Shown one piece after another: positions 1-13,500 of a stretch of 64,000 bases of DNA. The DNA lies in assembly GCA_002102555.1 (NCBI GenBank), contig MCFL01000087.1, positions 32,542-96,541 on the forward strand, given 5' to 3'. Within the stretch, counting starts at the first letter, position 1. Each line of letters opens with the position of its first letter. The notes beneath the pieces were generated by a model that had not been told where the DNA came from, searched no databases, and was given only the letters and a program-made list of their open reading frames with translations. This stretch comes from Catenaria anguillulae PL171 (lineage: Eukaryota > Blastocladiomycota > Blastocladiomycetes > Blastocladiales > Catenariaceae). The position numbers and the translations under genes were made by a program.

Positions 1-887
1 CGTCGTGTTGGCGACCGGGTCGATTGGCGAAATGCCGAGGCCATGTCGCGGTGCTGGTGCCCGTCGACGCCTCCTGGTGCGGCGCCATTTTCGCCCACGT
101 CATCCGACGTCAAGACGCGTGACAGGCCCGAGGGAATGCTTGGAGAGTGCATGTGGACACCAAATTGGGATCCACTGATGGCCGGTCCCAGCATGGATGG
201 GTTGGGTGCAGTTGCTCCCGTGTTCCTGCGGCCCAGAGTGCTGCTCGTGACGGGCGGCAGCACGGTTCCACCGCCAGGAAGCAATGATGATGGTCGTTGT
301 GGATACGAGGGTTTATTTGGCTCGGAGATGCGGCGAGATCGCATGGATTTGATGGCTGTGAACGGACTGGTGGAGGGCGGTGGCCCGTGGGACACTGGCA
401 TCGGGACCGTTGGTGGCGGGTGTGCCGGTTGACGTGCAGGTGCGGACATGGGCAGTGGTGCGGCAGTAGAAATGGGCGGCGGTGCCCCGGGCAACGTCGA
501 GGGATGGTGATGATGGTGAGGGCCGTGATGATAGTGGTGGTGCGGACTCCCTGCATACACTTTTGGGGAAAGCGTTCCAGGATCCGGTATGCTTCCCGAT
601 GACGAGCCAGAATGAGACGGAGTCATCTGTCGATGTGGCCGATGTTGCTGTGTACCACCATGCGGCATGCTTCCCGAACTTGTCGAATGGGATCCGGGCA
701 GCGAGTTGTTGGACGCTTGGCGAGACCCGTGCCCAGGTGCTTCCAACAGCGCCGACTGATTGAGGCTGCCGGAATGCTGCTTGGATTGAGTCCCGGAAGG
801 AGGCGTGTGGGAAACGCTTCCATTTGGACCTTCCGAGTCGCGGTCGCGATCGGGAGAGTGATGTGGAGCGTGTCGCGAGGACGACAT
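1..887 (-). CDS. His/Pro/Ser-rich disordered protein, 3' part outside window
   Basis: A minus-strand frame is open from an ATG at 887 to the window edge (about 295 codons) with no stop, so the gene is cut by the edge. A TAA lies directly upstream of this ATG in frame, which fixes it as the first Met of this exon. A GTATGC...TTCAG pair just upstream (about 960 to 891) could be a 5'UTR intron. The protein begins MSSSRHAPHHSPDRDRD and is low in complexity: a His cluster (HHHYHHGPHHHHH), Pro/Ser/Gly stretches, and a basic SMRSRRISEP patch resembling a phosphorylation site. No folded domain is visible. Being open for 887 nt with codon-like composition supports coding, but the function is unknown; a regulatory or scaffold protein whose domain lies beyond the edge is possible. 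Confidence 0.6.
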   Translation of the reverse strand, partial: MSSSRHAPHHSPDRDRDSEGPNGSVSHTPPSGTQSKQHSGSLNQSALLEAPGHGSRQASNNSLPGSHSTSSGSMPHGGTQQHRPHRQMTPSHSGSSSGSIPDPGTLSPKVYAGSPHHHYHHGPHHHHHPSTLPGAPPPISTAAPLPMSAPARQPAHPPPTVPMPVSHGPPPSTSPFTAIKSMRSRRISEPNKPSYPQRPSSLLPGGGTVLPPVTSSTLGRRNTGATAPNPSMLGPAISGSQFGVHMHSPSIPSGLSRVLTSDDVGENGAAPGGVDGHQHRDMASAFRQSTRSPTR

Positions 888-1639
888 TTACTGAATTCGT
901 ATTGATGAGCACGTTATTCAAACATGTCTTCATTGCCCCAAAGAAGACACGCAGCATACCAACAGCACAGACGAAAAGCAAGGTTCGTTGACCTGACGAA
1001 GAGATCGCAGGATCGTGGTATCGGCTCAAAGAACGGGGTTTGTCGCTGGCGGATGAGCCGCCTCATGAAGGCTGAAATGGCGAGAGGTGGGCCTAGCAAA
1101 AATGCAGGGACAGGTAAATTCGATCCGCGCTCGTAAATGGCGTGCGTGCGGGCTCGCTCGTAAACAACTTGATGGCGTTGATGGACTGCTGTATCAGGAT
1201 CAGGAGTGAAGAGGAATGGGGGCGGTGTTGGACGGGTTGGAAAGGAGTGGATGCATTCCATCAGACGTTTATGACATGTCAGCATGCATTGACGATGCTA
1301 GATGTGATTGCCCGAGCTTTGACTGGGCATGAGCATGGGTCTCGAACTCAGATTATTTCACCTGGTTACGGGTATTCAGACCGTGTTCGCACTTGATGAT
1401 TATACTTGTATTTATTGCTTGCTACTGGGTGTTCGCGCTTGGTTGCGGGGGGCAAGTGCGGTGACGCGTCAAACCCGAACGAGAAAGAGAGAAACTAGAA
1501 AAAAAAGACGAGATTGCCATGCACAAACATACGAATATTTACAGATTACGTGTTGTCAAACTTCCTAGATTCTCTCTTTTACACAAGCAATAGCAGCGGA
1601 CAACATGACCCTGGTACACACCACTAATGGTGTGCAACT
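888..1639. other. Intergenic, no gene seen
   Basis: This 750-bp gap separates the start of the left-edge gene from the 3' end of the DsbA-like gene. Only short overlapping frames are present and none shows a domain. It should hold the promoter and leader of the left-edge gene. Confidence 0.5.
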
Positions 1640-2922
1640 TCACTGACCCGAAAGCGACTTGAAGTATTCGCTCCATTCGGCGACCGTGCGCAACTCGCTG
1701 GCCTGTGCATCCAGCACGCCATTGACTTGGACTTCGGGCGTGCCCGTGACACCTAAACTGGCAGCGTACTTGAATTGAGCACGAGCGGCTTGATCAGCGG
1801 GAGCGCCAGGTTCCAAGTCCTCAATCAAACTGGGAACCAGTCGGCAGGCGGGAATCAGCAGATCAGAAGTGGTCACTCTCAGAGCGGACACAATGTAGAT
1901 GTGGACGTACTTTTTGATGTCGCCAAGAAAGACATTGCGACGGACCTCGGGCGAGAGAAGAGTCCAAATCCAATCGGCGGTTGCTGTGCGATAGTCCAAT
2001 TCGGAAATGATTTGCGAGCGGTTGGATAATGCTGTAGAGCCATTTGCGAGCGAAGGAGGTGACCAGGTGAGACGCCGTCCAGTGTCAAGTCATTTTCGGC
2101 GGTGGATACAGACGTACTTTCAATGTGTGAAAAGCTGTGGTCAAACAGACTCGAGATGGGCTCGGCTGCAGCCGCTCCAGGCACAATCCGGCGGTGCACT
2201 GCTTGCAGGCCTTGCGAAATGGCAAAAGCGTTCCGGTGGTAGGGTAAAGGCAAAACGACGACTCGGAAAGACGCCAGTGTCGCAAATGCTTTGGCCGCTG
2301 GGGAGAATCCGGTCCAAAAGTCGGCCGAGTCGGGACACAGCGGGTCCAAGAAGGCCGTGACTTGGATTGATCCATGACCATTGTTGAGCAAAAATCCCTG
2401 CGGTGTTGGCGGAGGTGGGATCGCCGCAACGTTAACCCGACCTTGTTGACGTTCTGGTTGCCGGTGGGCATCAAGTTCAAGTTTGGCTTGCTGACACTCA
2501 AAGAAGGCAATGGCACGCTGTTGCACTTGATGTGAAGACGAAGTTGAGGCAAACGGGTGCCAGGACCAGATCCAATTGAATGACCCGTGCCAGTCCCGCA
2601 GAGTGGAGAGGGTGCCCGAAGCTCTTGACGAGAGACGGGATGCAAGCGACAAGGGATGCTGCAACGGGTCGGCCGTGTCGGCACCTTGATGGAGCCCTGC
2701 AATATTGCGAATCTGGACGGTTGCGGGTGCTGCGTCGACAGGTTGCGGCACGGCAATCATGAGCAGGGACAGAGCGCTGGCCACCAGCAGGGCGGCGATC
2801 GAGGCCGCCTTGCCATGGCAAACGTGGCGACAGGCGGGCATCTGCGATGCGGATGACAGAGACTTAGTGCGGGGCTGGCGGAGTGGTGGTGATTGCATTG
2901 TGTCGTTGCGGTTGTTGACCAT
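1640..2922 (-). CDS. DsbA/thioredoxin-fold protein with signal anchor
   Basis: Three exons fit in frame: 2922-2118, 2031-1911 and 1829-1640, with GTACGT donors and CTACAG/CCCAG acceptors, giving 371 residues. The N terminus has a hydrophobic segment (ASIAALLVASALSLLMIAV, about residues 39-58), a signal peptide or signal anchor, so the rest should be lumenal or secreted. The middle has a strand followed by FLDPLCPDSADFW, the position of the DsbA active site, and the last exon has GVTGTPEVQVNG, the cis-proline loop of thioredoxin folds, then a C-terminal helix ending at SLSGQ. The active site reads CPDS rather than CxxC, so a simple dithiol oxidase seems unlikely; an isomerase-like or binding role is possible. 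DsbA-like fungal proteins of unknown substrate are the nearest match. ATG 2922 is the first Met in the frame. Confidence 0.72.
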
Positions 2923-4232
2923 GGCAGCGTTGCAGATCGACAATGGAAATGGCCGGGATGACTATGTATTTTACATGACGGCGTGTGTGGATCATGATCA
3001 TGATCAGGAACAACCCCTAATAAACATAACCTATGAGGCAAAACTTGCAGTGGCGTGATCGGTTTCCGGTTTCGTGTCAATCCGGGGAATCAAGCAAAGG
3101 CCTGGCGATGACTTAGCTAACTCCAAGCGCGAGCACTTCAAGTGCACGTGGATGACAATGGACGGGACATGGAGTCACGGAGAAAATCAACTTCATGAAT
3201 GACTATTTGGACCGCTCGGGGGGGGGGGGGGGCTTTGATTTCTTGCACCAGCATGCATGTGCGCGCGACTTGGGTGGGTAGTAGACATATGTGTGACCGC
3301 GACAGGGCAATAAGGGACTAAGGGTTATCTCAGTGCTTGCCGCGGCGATGACATGCCGTTGCACACGATTCATTATTCCCGAGCCCTTAGCTTGCAAGCA
3401 CGATCGAAGCCGGACAAGAGGCCGGATCCGAAGCCTGAGCCGAGCCAGATGCAGGACACTGACCCAACTCACTCCTCATGGCCACCTGCGTGAGCGAATG
3501 TGGTCTTGGTTGAAATGCTGGACTCCATTTTGTATCGCATGCAGCGGAACTGCATGGTTGCGCCAAGCCTTTAAACTCCTCCTCTCGACCTCACTCCTTT
3601 CTGCTCAGGCTTGTTGTCGCTAGCCCCTTCGACACGCCGCCAATCAAGCTTTCATTCACGACTCGACGGGCTCCAAACGTGTTTACTGGACTTTCGCTCA
3701 GCGCTCGACGCTTGGCCCCACGGGCGCATCCCAACTGTCACCCGGGGTCCTACGTCGATATCCACATATGCAGTGCCCAGTCGAAATGCAGCCAAACCGA
3801 AACCGCGCCCCGTGCCACTCTCCCAGCTCCCATCGCGTCTCGGGTGCCTGTCCTCCTCTGGTTCGTACTATCGCCCAAGTCTACCATTCCTTGTGCACGG
3901 GCCCAGTTAAAATGTCACTATTATCGCGCTGTTTAAATCTGGACTGCAACCTGTTCATGTTCATTTGCACCTGTTAGTTATCGACAAGTACCGAATCAGA
4001 AGTGGTGACTGAGCGCTCTTTCAATACGTCGACTTCTGCTCCACATGCTGCTGGTACATGCCCATTCGTTTGTTTCGGTGAACGATTCCTTTTTTTTTTC
4101 GTTGCTCACGATTTCCCGGCTAAATGGCCTTGACTGCCTCACTTGAGCACTGGCAGAGTCAGAATCACGATTGGATCCAGGTCCGACTCCTCCTTCCACT
4201 ATTCCCACGACCCCCCGCCACTCTTTCGGCAC
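2923..4232. other. Intergenic with a 15-G tract
   Basis: This gap lies between divergently transcribed genes (the DsbA-like gene on minus and H15 copy 1 on plus), so both promoters should be here. It contains a run of 15 G at 3218-3232. A first exon of the H15 gene may also lie here. No other gene is supported. Confidence 0.45.
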
Positions 4233-5740
4233 ATGTATATCCACAATGCGTTTCTTATCTTGTTTGTTTTCCGTGGATCCTCCAACCCAGACCAGCAGGC
4301 TGAACAGGCTCAAACACGAACCGACCGTCAGGTGGTCTTGAGCTACGAAGACATGATTGTCCAAGCAATTCAACACCACGAAACTCTCCACGCTGCTCAG
4401 TTTTCCGGAACGCCTTTCCTTGGCATCCCACCCTGCCGCATTTATGACACAATTGGCGAGTTCGTTGCAGCTGATCCCACCAACCTTTTTTGTGCCGCCA
4501 ACGATCTCATTGTTTCTGCCATGCTTTTTGTTTTTCCTGTAGCCGTTATGCTCATGCGCTGCCGCCGTCCTTCAAGAGCTCGGCCCGCAAAGCTCTCAAG
4601 CGTGCCCGTCGCAAAGGGCTGGTTATTCAAGTTGCCGGAGCGACCGGCGGGCTGTACAAGCTCAACCCCGACTTTCACGGTTCCAGAGCAAGTGGGCGTG
4701 CCAAGCATGTCGCCAACAAGAAGAAAAAGGCCAATAGCGCGTCAGGTGCCTCGACGTCGGACGAGGGTGAGGACACGGTGCTCGCTCAGCAAACTCGCCA
4801 CATTCCCGTTCAATCCGCCATGAGCTTCCCACCTCCTTCGACTTTTGTCCAATCCACGTTGACTCGAGCCGAGCCGGATCCCAGTGTATCGGGGCTTGGC
4901 TGTTCACATCCACTCCCACTCCCACAGCCATTAACCCTAACCGACCCAAGGAGCATGACTGCAACACAGTTGTCGCCCCATTCGCTCGTATTCCCACCCA
5001 GCACAGACCCAATGACCATGACACTTTCACCAGGCACTTCCTTGATGACAACCATGCAACCAACCGCTTCACCACTGTACCCCGTACATTCGGTGCCCCT
5101 GATGCTGCCTTTGATACCGGTTTACACCCCCCGCCCGAGACTGGAACACGATCCGTCATCGTTTCACTTCCGCTCACAGCTCTTTTCTGCACCGGAACCC
5201 ATGAACCGATCCCTTCACTCGCATATGCAATCGCTATCGCCTCCACCTTACCAATTACCCAGGAGCGAGCAATCACGCCCTTCATTCCCACCGCTTGACG
5301 GTCTTTTGCCCACGTTTACACCATTTCCGCCCACAAATTGGCCGCACGTCACGTCCACTGGACCACACCCACCGGGGCCAGCAACACCTACCGTGACCCC
5401 CCATTATTCCCCGCACGTGCCCACGGCTATGCCGCCGTGTACGCACCCGCCATTTGCCCACGCACTCAAGCCGCCATTGTTGCCGTATTCCCACAAGTAT
5501 GATCCAACCGGGACGACCATTCAGGACGCGACGGCGACGATACATCCACAGACACACTTGCCGAACAGGTATCTGTTCGCACAAGGTCCACAACATCGTG
5601 GTGGCACGTCCAATTCGGAGGGACACCAGCAACAGCAGCAGCAGTTGGCGTGGTCGACATCGCACTTGGAACCTCACATGAGCGACGGGTCGGTTCTGGA
5701 CCAGGAAATTGACTTTGATGAAGAGGAAGAGGCCGAGTAG
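4233..5740 (+). CDS. Linker-histone-like (H15 winged-helix) protein, copy 1
   Basis: Two exons are clear: one ending at 4459 and one from 4543 to 5740, split by an 83-nt intron (GTTCGT...CTGTAG) in phase 2 inside the domain. The joined domain runs LSYEDMIVQAIQ, then YDTIGDRYAHALPPSFKSSA, then KALKRARRKGLVIQV and LYKLNPDF, which is the helix-helix-helix-wing order of the histone H1 globular domain with its basic third helix. It is followed by ASGRAKHVANKKKKA, a basic motif shared with the other copies. The remaining 300 residues are Pro/Ser/Thr/His-rich and end in an acidic tail (DFDEEEEAE). This suggests a nuclear DNA- or nucleosome-binding protein; it is not a canonical H1 because the Lys-rich tail is replaced by a Pro-rich one. 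The 5' end is uncertain: ATG 4233 gives an odd hydrophobic start and an upstream exon is likely. Confidence 0.7.
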
Positions 5741-6098
5741 GCTCACGAACGAGTTAGGTTTAGGGAAAAAATTGTGGTGGCGATGACGACTCTTTGACTT
5801 TGCATAGGAGTGGTACACGTTTTTGTACTTTTACGCTTGCAACATCGCTGGATACCGTACTCGGCTCGTCATCGATACGATTCACCATCCCATGCGAAAC
5901 GGTTATAGCAAAATTGTTCTCTGACTACTTTCATCACAACCTTCAGTATGCCGTCTATCGAGAATTATTGACACGGGCTTACATTTGGTTTGGATCAACA
6001 CAACGGACGAAACAGGAAAACGCCTCCTCTTGCTCATGGGAATGATGCATAAACACCCCCAACACACACAAAACAAAGGAAAAAAAAAAGGCAAAGAC
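5741..6098. other. Intergenic between convergent genes
   Basis: Short gap between the 3' ends of H15 copy 1 and THI4. It is AT-richer than its surroundings and should hold both 3'UTRs and polyadenylation signals. No gene is seen. Confidence 0.5.
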
Positions 6099-7253
<1,155 letters not shown>

Positions 7254-7382
7254 GGTTGCTTGGTGTTGAAGTTGGGCTGATGGATGGCTGGCGAGTGTGT
7301 GATAAGTGAGTGCGAGACACGCAAGAGACACGGAGACCTTGAGAGAGGAGAGAGACGGGATCACTCGAGGGCGGCCGTCTTC

Positions 7383-7391
7383 GAATTTATA
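7383..7391 (-). promoter_or_regulatory. Candidate TATA box of THI4
   Basis: TATAAATTC on the minus strand, 130 nt before the THI4 start codon, in otherwise GC-rich DNA. Position and composition fit a TATA element; no initiator could be verified. Confidence 0.4.
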
Positions 7392-10300
7392 CAGTCGACA
7401 GGAAGAAGTCGATGGAAAATGGAAGGCGCACACTCAGGCTGTCACACGTTTCCCGGCGCTCGTTGGGTTTATGATTTGGCTTGCGTTGGAATGTGCACGG
7501 AATTGCTGTCCTCCTTCGCGTGAGACATTTTGGTTATCGTCTCGAGTTCCTGACACAAGAGTCAACAGACGGAGAAGATCGGAATATGTGCTGTTGGGGC
7601 GGAATGCTCTGTATCGATAATCATGCACACTTGACACGGTCCGGCGTTTGTGCCCTGTTACGAACCTGGCGCCGCGATGGCTGGCGGCCAAGAAGAATGA
7701 GAACGCAAAACATATTGACACCACCACTGGATCTATAGTTCCGACATCCGAGACCATGATTTGAAACACTGGAAATGGCCAAGCCCAGCTTGCAAATGCA
7801 GGTAGGTAAACTCCGTGCCAAGTGCTGCTGTGATATCGATACTAGATACAAACACTTCAGTCTCACACAGCCATTTGGGGCCGCCAAATGAAGGTGGTCA
7901 CTCGCGGCATTCGAGGTGCATTCATTTTGGTCTCGTGCACTTGCCCAGGTATCGGCAAACATAGCACCGAGTCCCAGTGAGCTGGGATGGTGGCTGAGAT
8001 CGATATGAACACTTTGCTGCTGGTGCTGGCATTTTGCTATTGACCCGCAGTCGAGTGCAGCCCACGCTCTTCTTCCGACTTGCGATAGGTGTTGGCACAC
8101 AGTGTCATCTGCACGAAGGTCGTTGGGGCGCTCACGACCACCCCGGGTCCTGTCGTCGATGTCACCGGGGCGGAATCCGGCGGGTGCCTGCTTGAATGTG
8201 ATGATTGAAGCCGGTCAACGGGAGGGTGAAACATCCCGCTCCTCGAGTTTTTCCGAAAAGATGTCATGGCCGATCCGACGCGTGCTCCTTCGATCCAACT
8301 ACCAGCTGTGTAACATAATGGTCGCCTCACCTGGGATAGTGGGATTGCACAGGAGGGCTCGGGCGTACAAGTCAGAGCTATTGCTGCCGATCGATAGAGC
8401 CCAGTGCTGGTTCCAGCACCACTCCATGTCGCACATGCTCTGGTCCTGATGTTCGCAGACCTTCCAAGAATCTTCTAAGAAGGTCGACGAACACCAGTAA
8501 AAAGCTCGCCTTGCATTTGAACTCACCCGAGCACTGAATGTGCGACCCGTTGCCTTCAACTGAAAAAGAAACGCAAGAGCTGGCCGGCCAATATTCACAT
8601 GAGGTTATGGATCGTGGACGCAACAAGCAATGACTGAAAAGAGGACATGACTCGGACATGTTGTTTACCATTTGTTGCATGTCCCAAAAAAAAACAGGAT
8701 GGGCAGGGATCAAATTGAAAGGCAGCAGCTGGCCGTTGGCCGATGGCCGATTGCCGCTGACAACGACACGTGACCCATTCCGCGCAGATCGCCGATTTCG
8801 AGGGCGGGTCGGTGCAGATCGGCCTTTGCCACCTCTGCACTGCACTACACACAGACTAAACTTGGCCAACACATTTGGCAAGCGAACCACCCCCTCATGT
8901 CCGATGCAAGCAACCAAGCAAACTCAATGCATTCACAGACTTTGCAGCGCCGATGCCGACACTTCAGCAGGAACAAAAGATGCGCCAACAGCCGTGGCGA
9001 TCGGTCGGCTTTGGGCGACCGCCATCGGCCAAACAATCAAGACGGCAGGCTCGCCTTGACCCCCCGGCCGAATGAGCTCTGCCCAAACGGCTCGCGAGCA
9101 CCGTCCAACCCTGTTGTATTGCAAGGCCAAGTCGCCGTTGGTCGCTCAATCCGTCGAAAACTCATCGTCATCGTTACTTGCTGCAAGCTTGACCCCAAGT
9201 CGCACGTACGTCCCGCTTGCATTGCGATAGCCTTGTCGTCCATCTCGCCAGCCGCTCGCTGGTGTCGCCGGTGCGACCCCAGTGGTGTTGCTTTGAACAC
9301 CGGAATCTGTGCTTGTTGAGCCATCATTCCCCCAGCCCGCATCGTTATCATCGAGTTTTGTTCACTTCCTTTTCGATCATGACTTCTCGTCACTTTACCT
9401 CGCGCCATATCCCGCCTTTTGCTTTGTCTGGTCGCCCGTTTTGTCGCTTCGCGAATTATCCTCGCCGCCTTCCACTTGCATCGGACTTGGCCCTCACCAG
9501 GACCGACCGCCGTTCCACACCTCTATCGCCGCCGCCGCCGGTCCCTGCCAACTCCCCGACCACCACCTCGGCTTTGCGACAACAGTCCGGCCGCGGCCGT
9601 ATAGGCAGACGGCCGTGACATAGCTATATTGTCCTTCGATCGCGGCGCCGCATTTGTCACACTCCCATCACAATCACTCACTGCGTCACCCGCAAGCGAC
9701 TTGAACCCGGGAGGGCGTCCTCCTGACAACCAGCTGTATTCGTGTCGTACGCTTGCTTGTCCGCCGCAAAGTCCAGCCGCTTCTGCTGGCGTATCCTTTG
9801 CTCCCACCTATCCAACCGGTCATTGTCTCGAGTATCCCATGTCGCTTTTCCCGTTGTTGGCGTGACTCGATTCATTTCTACAGTGGCACAATCATGTCTC
9901 CTCGTCTACTTATTGCGGCACTCTTCCCATTTCGGTCGATGCACCGCGGTCGATTCTGCTCTGCTTCGTACCTTGAGCTTCTCAATGCCTCTCAATGCCT
10001 TTCATTCATCACCTTGCCATCATTCATTCATCCATACTTGCCCTCGAATCTCTCATCCTTGGCCGTTCCCAATCGCTTCCGTCTTACGCCATTTGCGCTC
10101 TTTTTAAGCCTCAACCCCAAGTCTTCCCATGCTCTTTTCTCTCCCACTCGATTTGCGTGGCCGGCTATCCAATTGCACCAACTTACAATACAATGCCGCA
10201 TTGATTTCTGTCCGCAGAGCTCGAATATTCAACACGAATTCGAATCATCCTTCTTGAACGGGATCTCATCATTTAACTCGTCACGTTTTGCGACCCTCCT

Positions 10301-10515
10301 TGGTCGGCGGGCAGTGTATCCACCTTGTGCGCATCATTTCGTTGAACGACGACTCTCCTTCCGTCATGCCAGTATGTTCGCCAGTGTGTTGCGCGCCTTC
10401 TGCAGCCGTTCCTATGCATTGACGCTTCCACTCTCGTGTCCCCAAGAACTCCCACCTTCCCCTTCCACCATCGACCTCAATTCTCAGCAAACATTCACAA
10501 TTGTCTCGCCCTGCC
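7392..10515. other. 3.1-kb gap, no gene supported
   Basis: This lies between the divergent THI4 and zinc-finger genes. From about 9300 onward the plus strand is strongly pyrimidine-rich (CTT, TCC, CAT runs), as in a long promoter or 5' leader of the zinc-finger gene. Several open frames of 60-300 codons exist but lack domains and overlap each other, so I do not call them. A long leader exon or a non-coding transcript cannot be excluded. Confidence 0.45.
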
Positions 10516-13500
10516 ATGGCCGACGCATCCGTTCACGATACGCTCGCCAACAGCGGAGACGAATCGTCGCCCTCCTTTCTCATGACCCACCCACCTCTGG
10601 GTGCTGCAAGTGCCGCTGCAGCCTCAGATCCACTCTCGTTCCCTGATTCCGAAGCTGCAGCCACGACCGACGACTCTGCCCGCACCGTTCGGACATCATC
10701 CAACTCTCCAACGGGTTGCGGAAGCGGTAGTGGTGGTGGTGGCTCGTCCGGTAACGAAGCAAGCATTTCCAACACGTCAGGTGGCTCGGAAAACAAGAGC
10801 AATGCACTCAAGTCAAGTTCGTCATCGACCTCACCCCCAACTCGCCCAATAGGCGCCGCCGCTCTTGCGGTGGCAGGAACATCATCCTCAAGTGGGCCTG
10901 CAAAGATCTTGGATCGAGACCATCACCCTGCTCACCATCGTGGCATGCACCAATCACCAGCACGGCCCGCGCCAATCGCGGGTGCGGCGGCATCAATGAC
11001 GGGTGGATCCTCCGATGACGCGGCCGAGGGTAACTCGAGCCTCCCGCCGCTGCCGTTGCGCGAGGCCATAAACGCAACGGCCACATGCTGGTCCCCGTCT
11101 AAAGCACTTGCACCACAGGACCACACCGTGGCTGCCGGCGAGCAAGACGAGGATCACGAGGATGGACCTTTATTACTTTCCGCGGTCGCGCAACCTTCAA
11201 ACTCCACCTTGCCTACTGTCTCCTCGTCTGCACAAGCAACAACCAGCGCCGTCGATTCTGGCCCGCGTACAGCACCCACAACCCACCCAGTTGTCGCCGG
11301 CCTTCAATCCCTCGAGAACGCCCTGGCTGCGTCGTCATCAACGATCGCCACCACAACCGCGGGATCCAGCGGACGCGGGTCGGGCAAGTCACGCAAAAGC
11401 AACGGAAAACCCAAGCCGTTTGTGTGTGACCAGTGTGGCATCGGATTCTCTCGATTCCAAAACCTCAAGAGCCACATGTTGACACACCAGAATGTCCGGC
11501 CGTTTCCCTGTGAAGAGTGTGGTCAGGCGTTTTCGCGGCTGCATGACTTGAAACGGTACGCCCCTCTCACACATTTGTTTGTGAATCTCAACTCGCATTG
11601 ACTTGTTTGTTGGCACGTTACAGCCACCAACGATTGCACACGGGTGCCCGGCCATTTACATGCTCAAATTGCTTTCGGTCATTTGCACGCCTCGACGCGC
11701 TCAACCGCCACCGCGAATCAAACTCGTGCCAGAACGTCAACCTTCCACAAAGCCTGCGTGACGTTGCCCTGGCGCACGCCGCCATGACGGGGATGGTCGC
11801 GCCCGTGCCTGCAACAAACTCCTTGCCTGCAGTCCAAGAGGATGCTCACGCGGCACCCTTGCGCAAGCGCGGCCGACCAACACGTGCGCAAGCCGCTGCC
11901 GCCCTTTCACCTGGTGCGGGCAGCAACCAACCTGCGGCCGACCACGCCAAAACCGGAGGTGGCGCGGCTGCCGCCGGATCCAACAATACCAGTGCGTCTC
12001 CGCCGGGCGCAGCCAATGGGAACCGGTCATCGACCGACTCGAGACCCGCCACATCCGTGTCCAACTCGATTGTCCCCTCCGACTCGGTCTCTCAACAACA
12101 CGCGCGGCGTGGCGGCAGGCCGGGTAACTGCGGTCAGCGCAACAACCAATCGTCCGACTCGTCCGACGGGCCGCGTCCGCCCGCGCTGCCCTTGCAACAC
12201 ACAGGCATGGGAGGCGCGGGCAGCGGTCCGGGTATGGCATCGCGCGACGGGTCGCCGCTCGACCTGCTTGGTCATCCGTACGATGCGGCGCCCATGAGCG
12301 GAGTCGATGTGGACTTGGGCTTGCCGCCCGGCCGCGATTTGATCAATGCTGCAACCGAGTCGTGGCGCGTCCAGCAGCGCCAGTACGGCGGGCCGCCCGC
12401 TATGGCACCAGGTCCTGCGCTGCAAATGTGGGGCTCGCCGCCCGTCAATTTGTATGCGGGTAGGGCAGGGGGCGCCGCGGCTGCGGCTGCGGCGACGGCG
12501 TCGTTGTCGCCCATGGGGCAGCAGATGGATTTGGCGTCGCCCTTGTTTCTTGCGTCCATGGGCTCGGCCGAGGCGGGACGGAAACGGAGAAGGGGTACGA
12601 GCACGTCGCCCGTGGTGGGTGGGGCGCCGCCCGACTCACAGGTTGCGGCGGACAAGCAGCAATCGAGGATGGGGATAGGCGACGGGGATGAGGGAGGCGG
12701 TGGGGCCGGGACAGAATCGGGCACGGAAATGTTTGATTTCGGATCTACCCATTGGGGGGAACGTGGCGGTGGCCGCGAGTTTGGACCTGCGCCGCTTGGC
12801 GCCAGTTATCATCGCAATGCAAACGGTCATCAGAGGCAGCAGCAGCAACAACAACATGGACGAGATCGTGTCACGCCGCCGCAAGCCACCGCGGTTGGCA
12901 TGTCGTCGGCATCAGGCGCAAATCAATCCGGATCCAACTCGTCAGCGCACGTCAAAGGCTCTACCAGGACCGGTGGGCCCTTGCCCGTGCCAAACTCGAG
13001 CCTGGGCCATGGGCATCCTTACCAAGTCCATCAAACCCAGTCGGTCGACGCCACGGTTGCAGCCGGCGGTGGAGATACGAGTGCCGGTGGAACGCCGCAG
13101 CCTTCGGCGCATGGGCTGCACCAGCAACACCACCATCCGCAACAGCTCCACGCCGGGTTGGAAGTCATGCACCGGCGACTCGACATGCTCATGCAAGACA
13201 ATCTTTGGCTGCGGTCTCGGATCGTTGATTTGGAGCACCAGTCGCAAGCAGATCGCATGCGCATGATGGAACAAGACGACCAGATTCGCGCCTTGCTTGT
13301 GGAACGCAACGCGCGCCGTGGTGGCTCGCAAGATCTTTTGACAGGTGCCGATGGCGGAGGCGGCGGCGGTCCATCTGGGTCGGCGGGTACCTCGGGTCAT
13401 TTATTGAGGGCAATGACAGGTCCGCACGCCAGGTCATCGTCGTTTCTGCCTCCACCGGCACATGACCGGCTCTATGAACCAGGACCCTACGGCCACTCGT

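Noticed and set aside
313-1029. 238-codon minus-strand frame across the left-edge gene start
   Set aside because: It overlaps the edge-cut frame in another register and has shadow-type composition; the other frame has domain-like low complexity and no stop to the edge.
7254-7500. TPP riboswitch in the THI4 leader
   Set aside because: Neither conserved core could be found by eye on the minus strand.
9753-10646. 297-codon plus frame upstream of the zinc-finger gene
   Set aside because: It starts at a non-conserved position, has a random hydrophobic/Ser composition typical of pyrimidine-rich DNA, and overlaps the true start of the zinc-finger gene.
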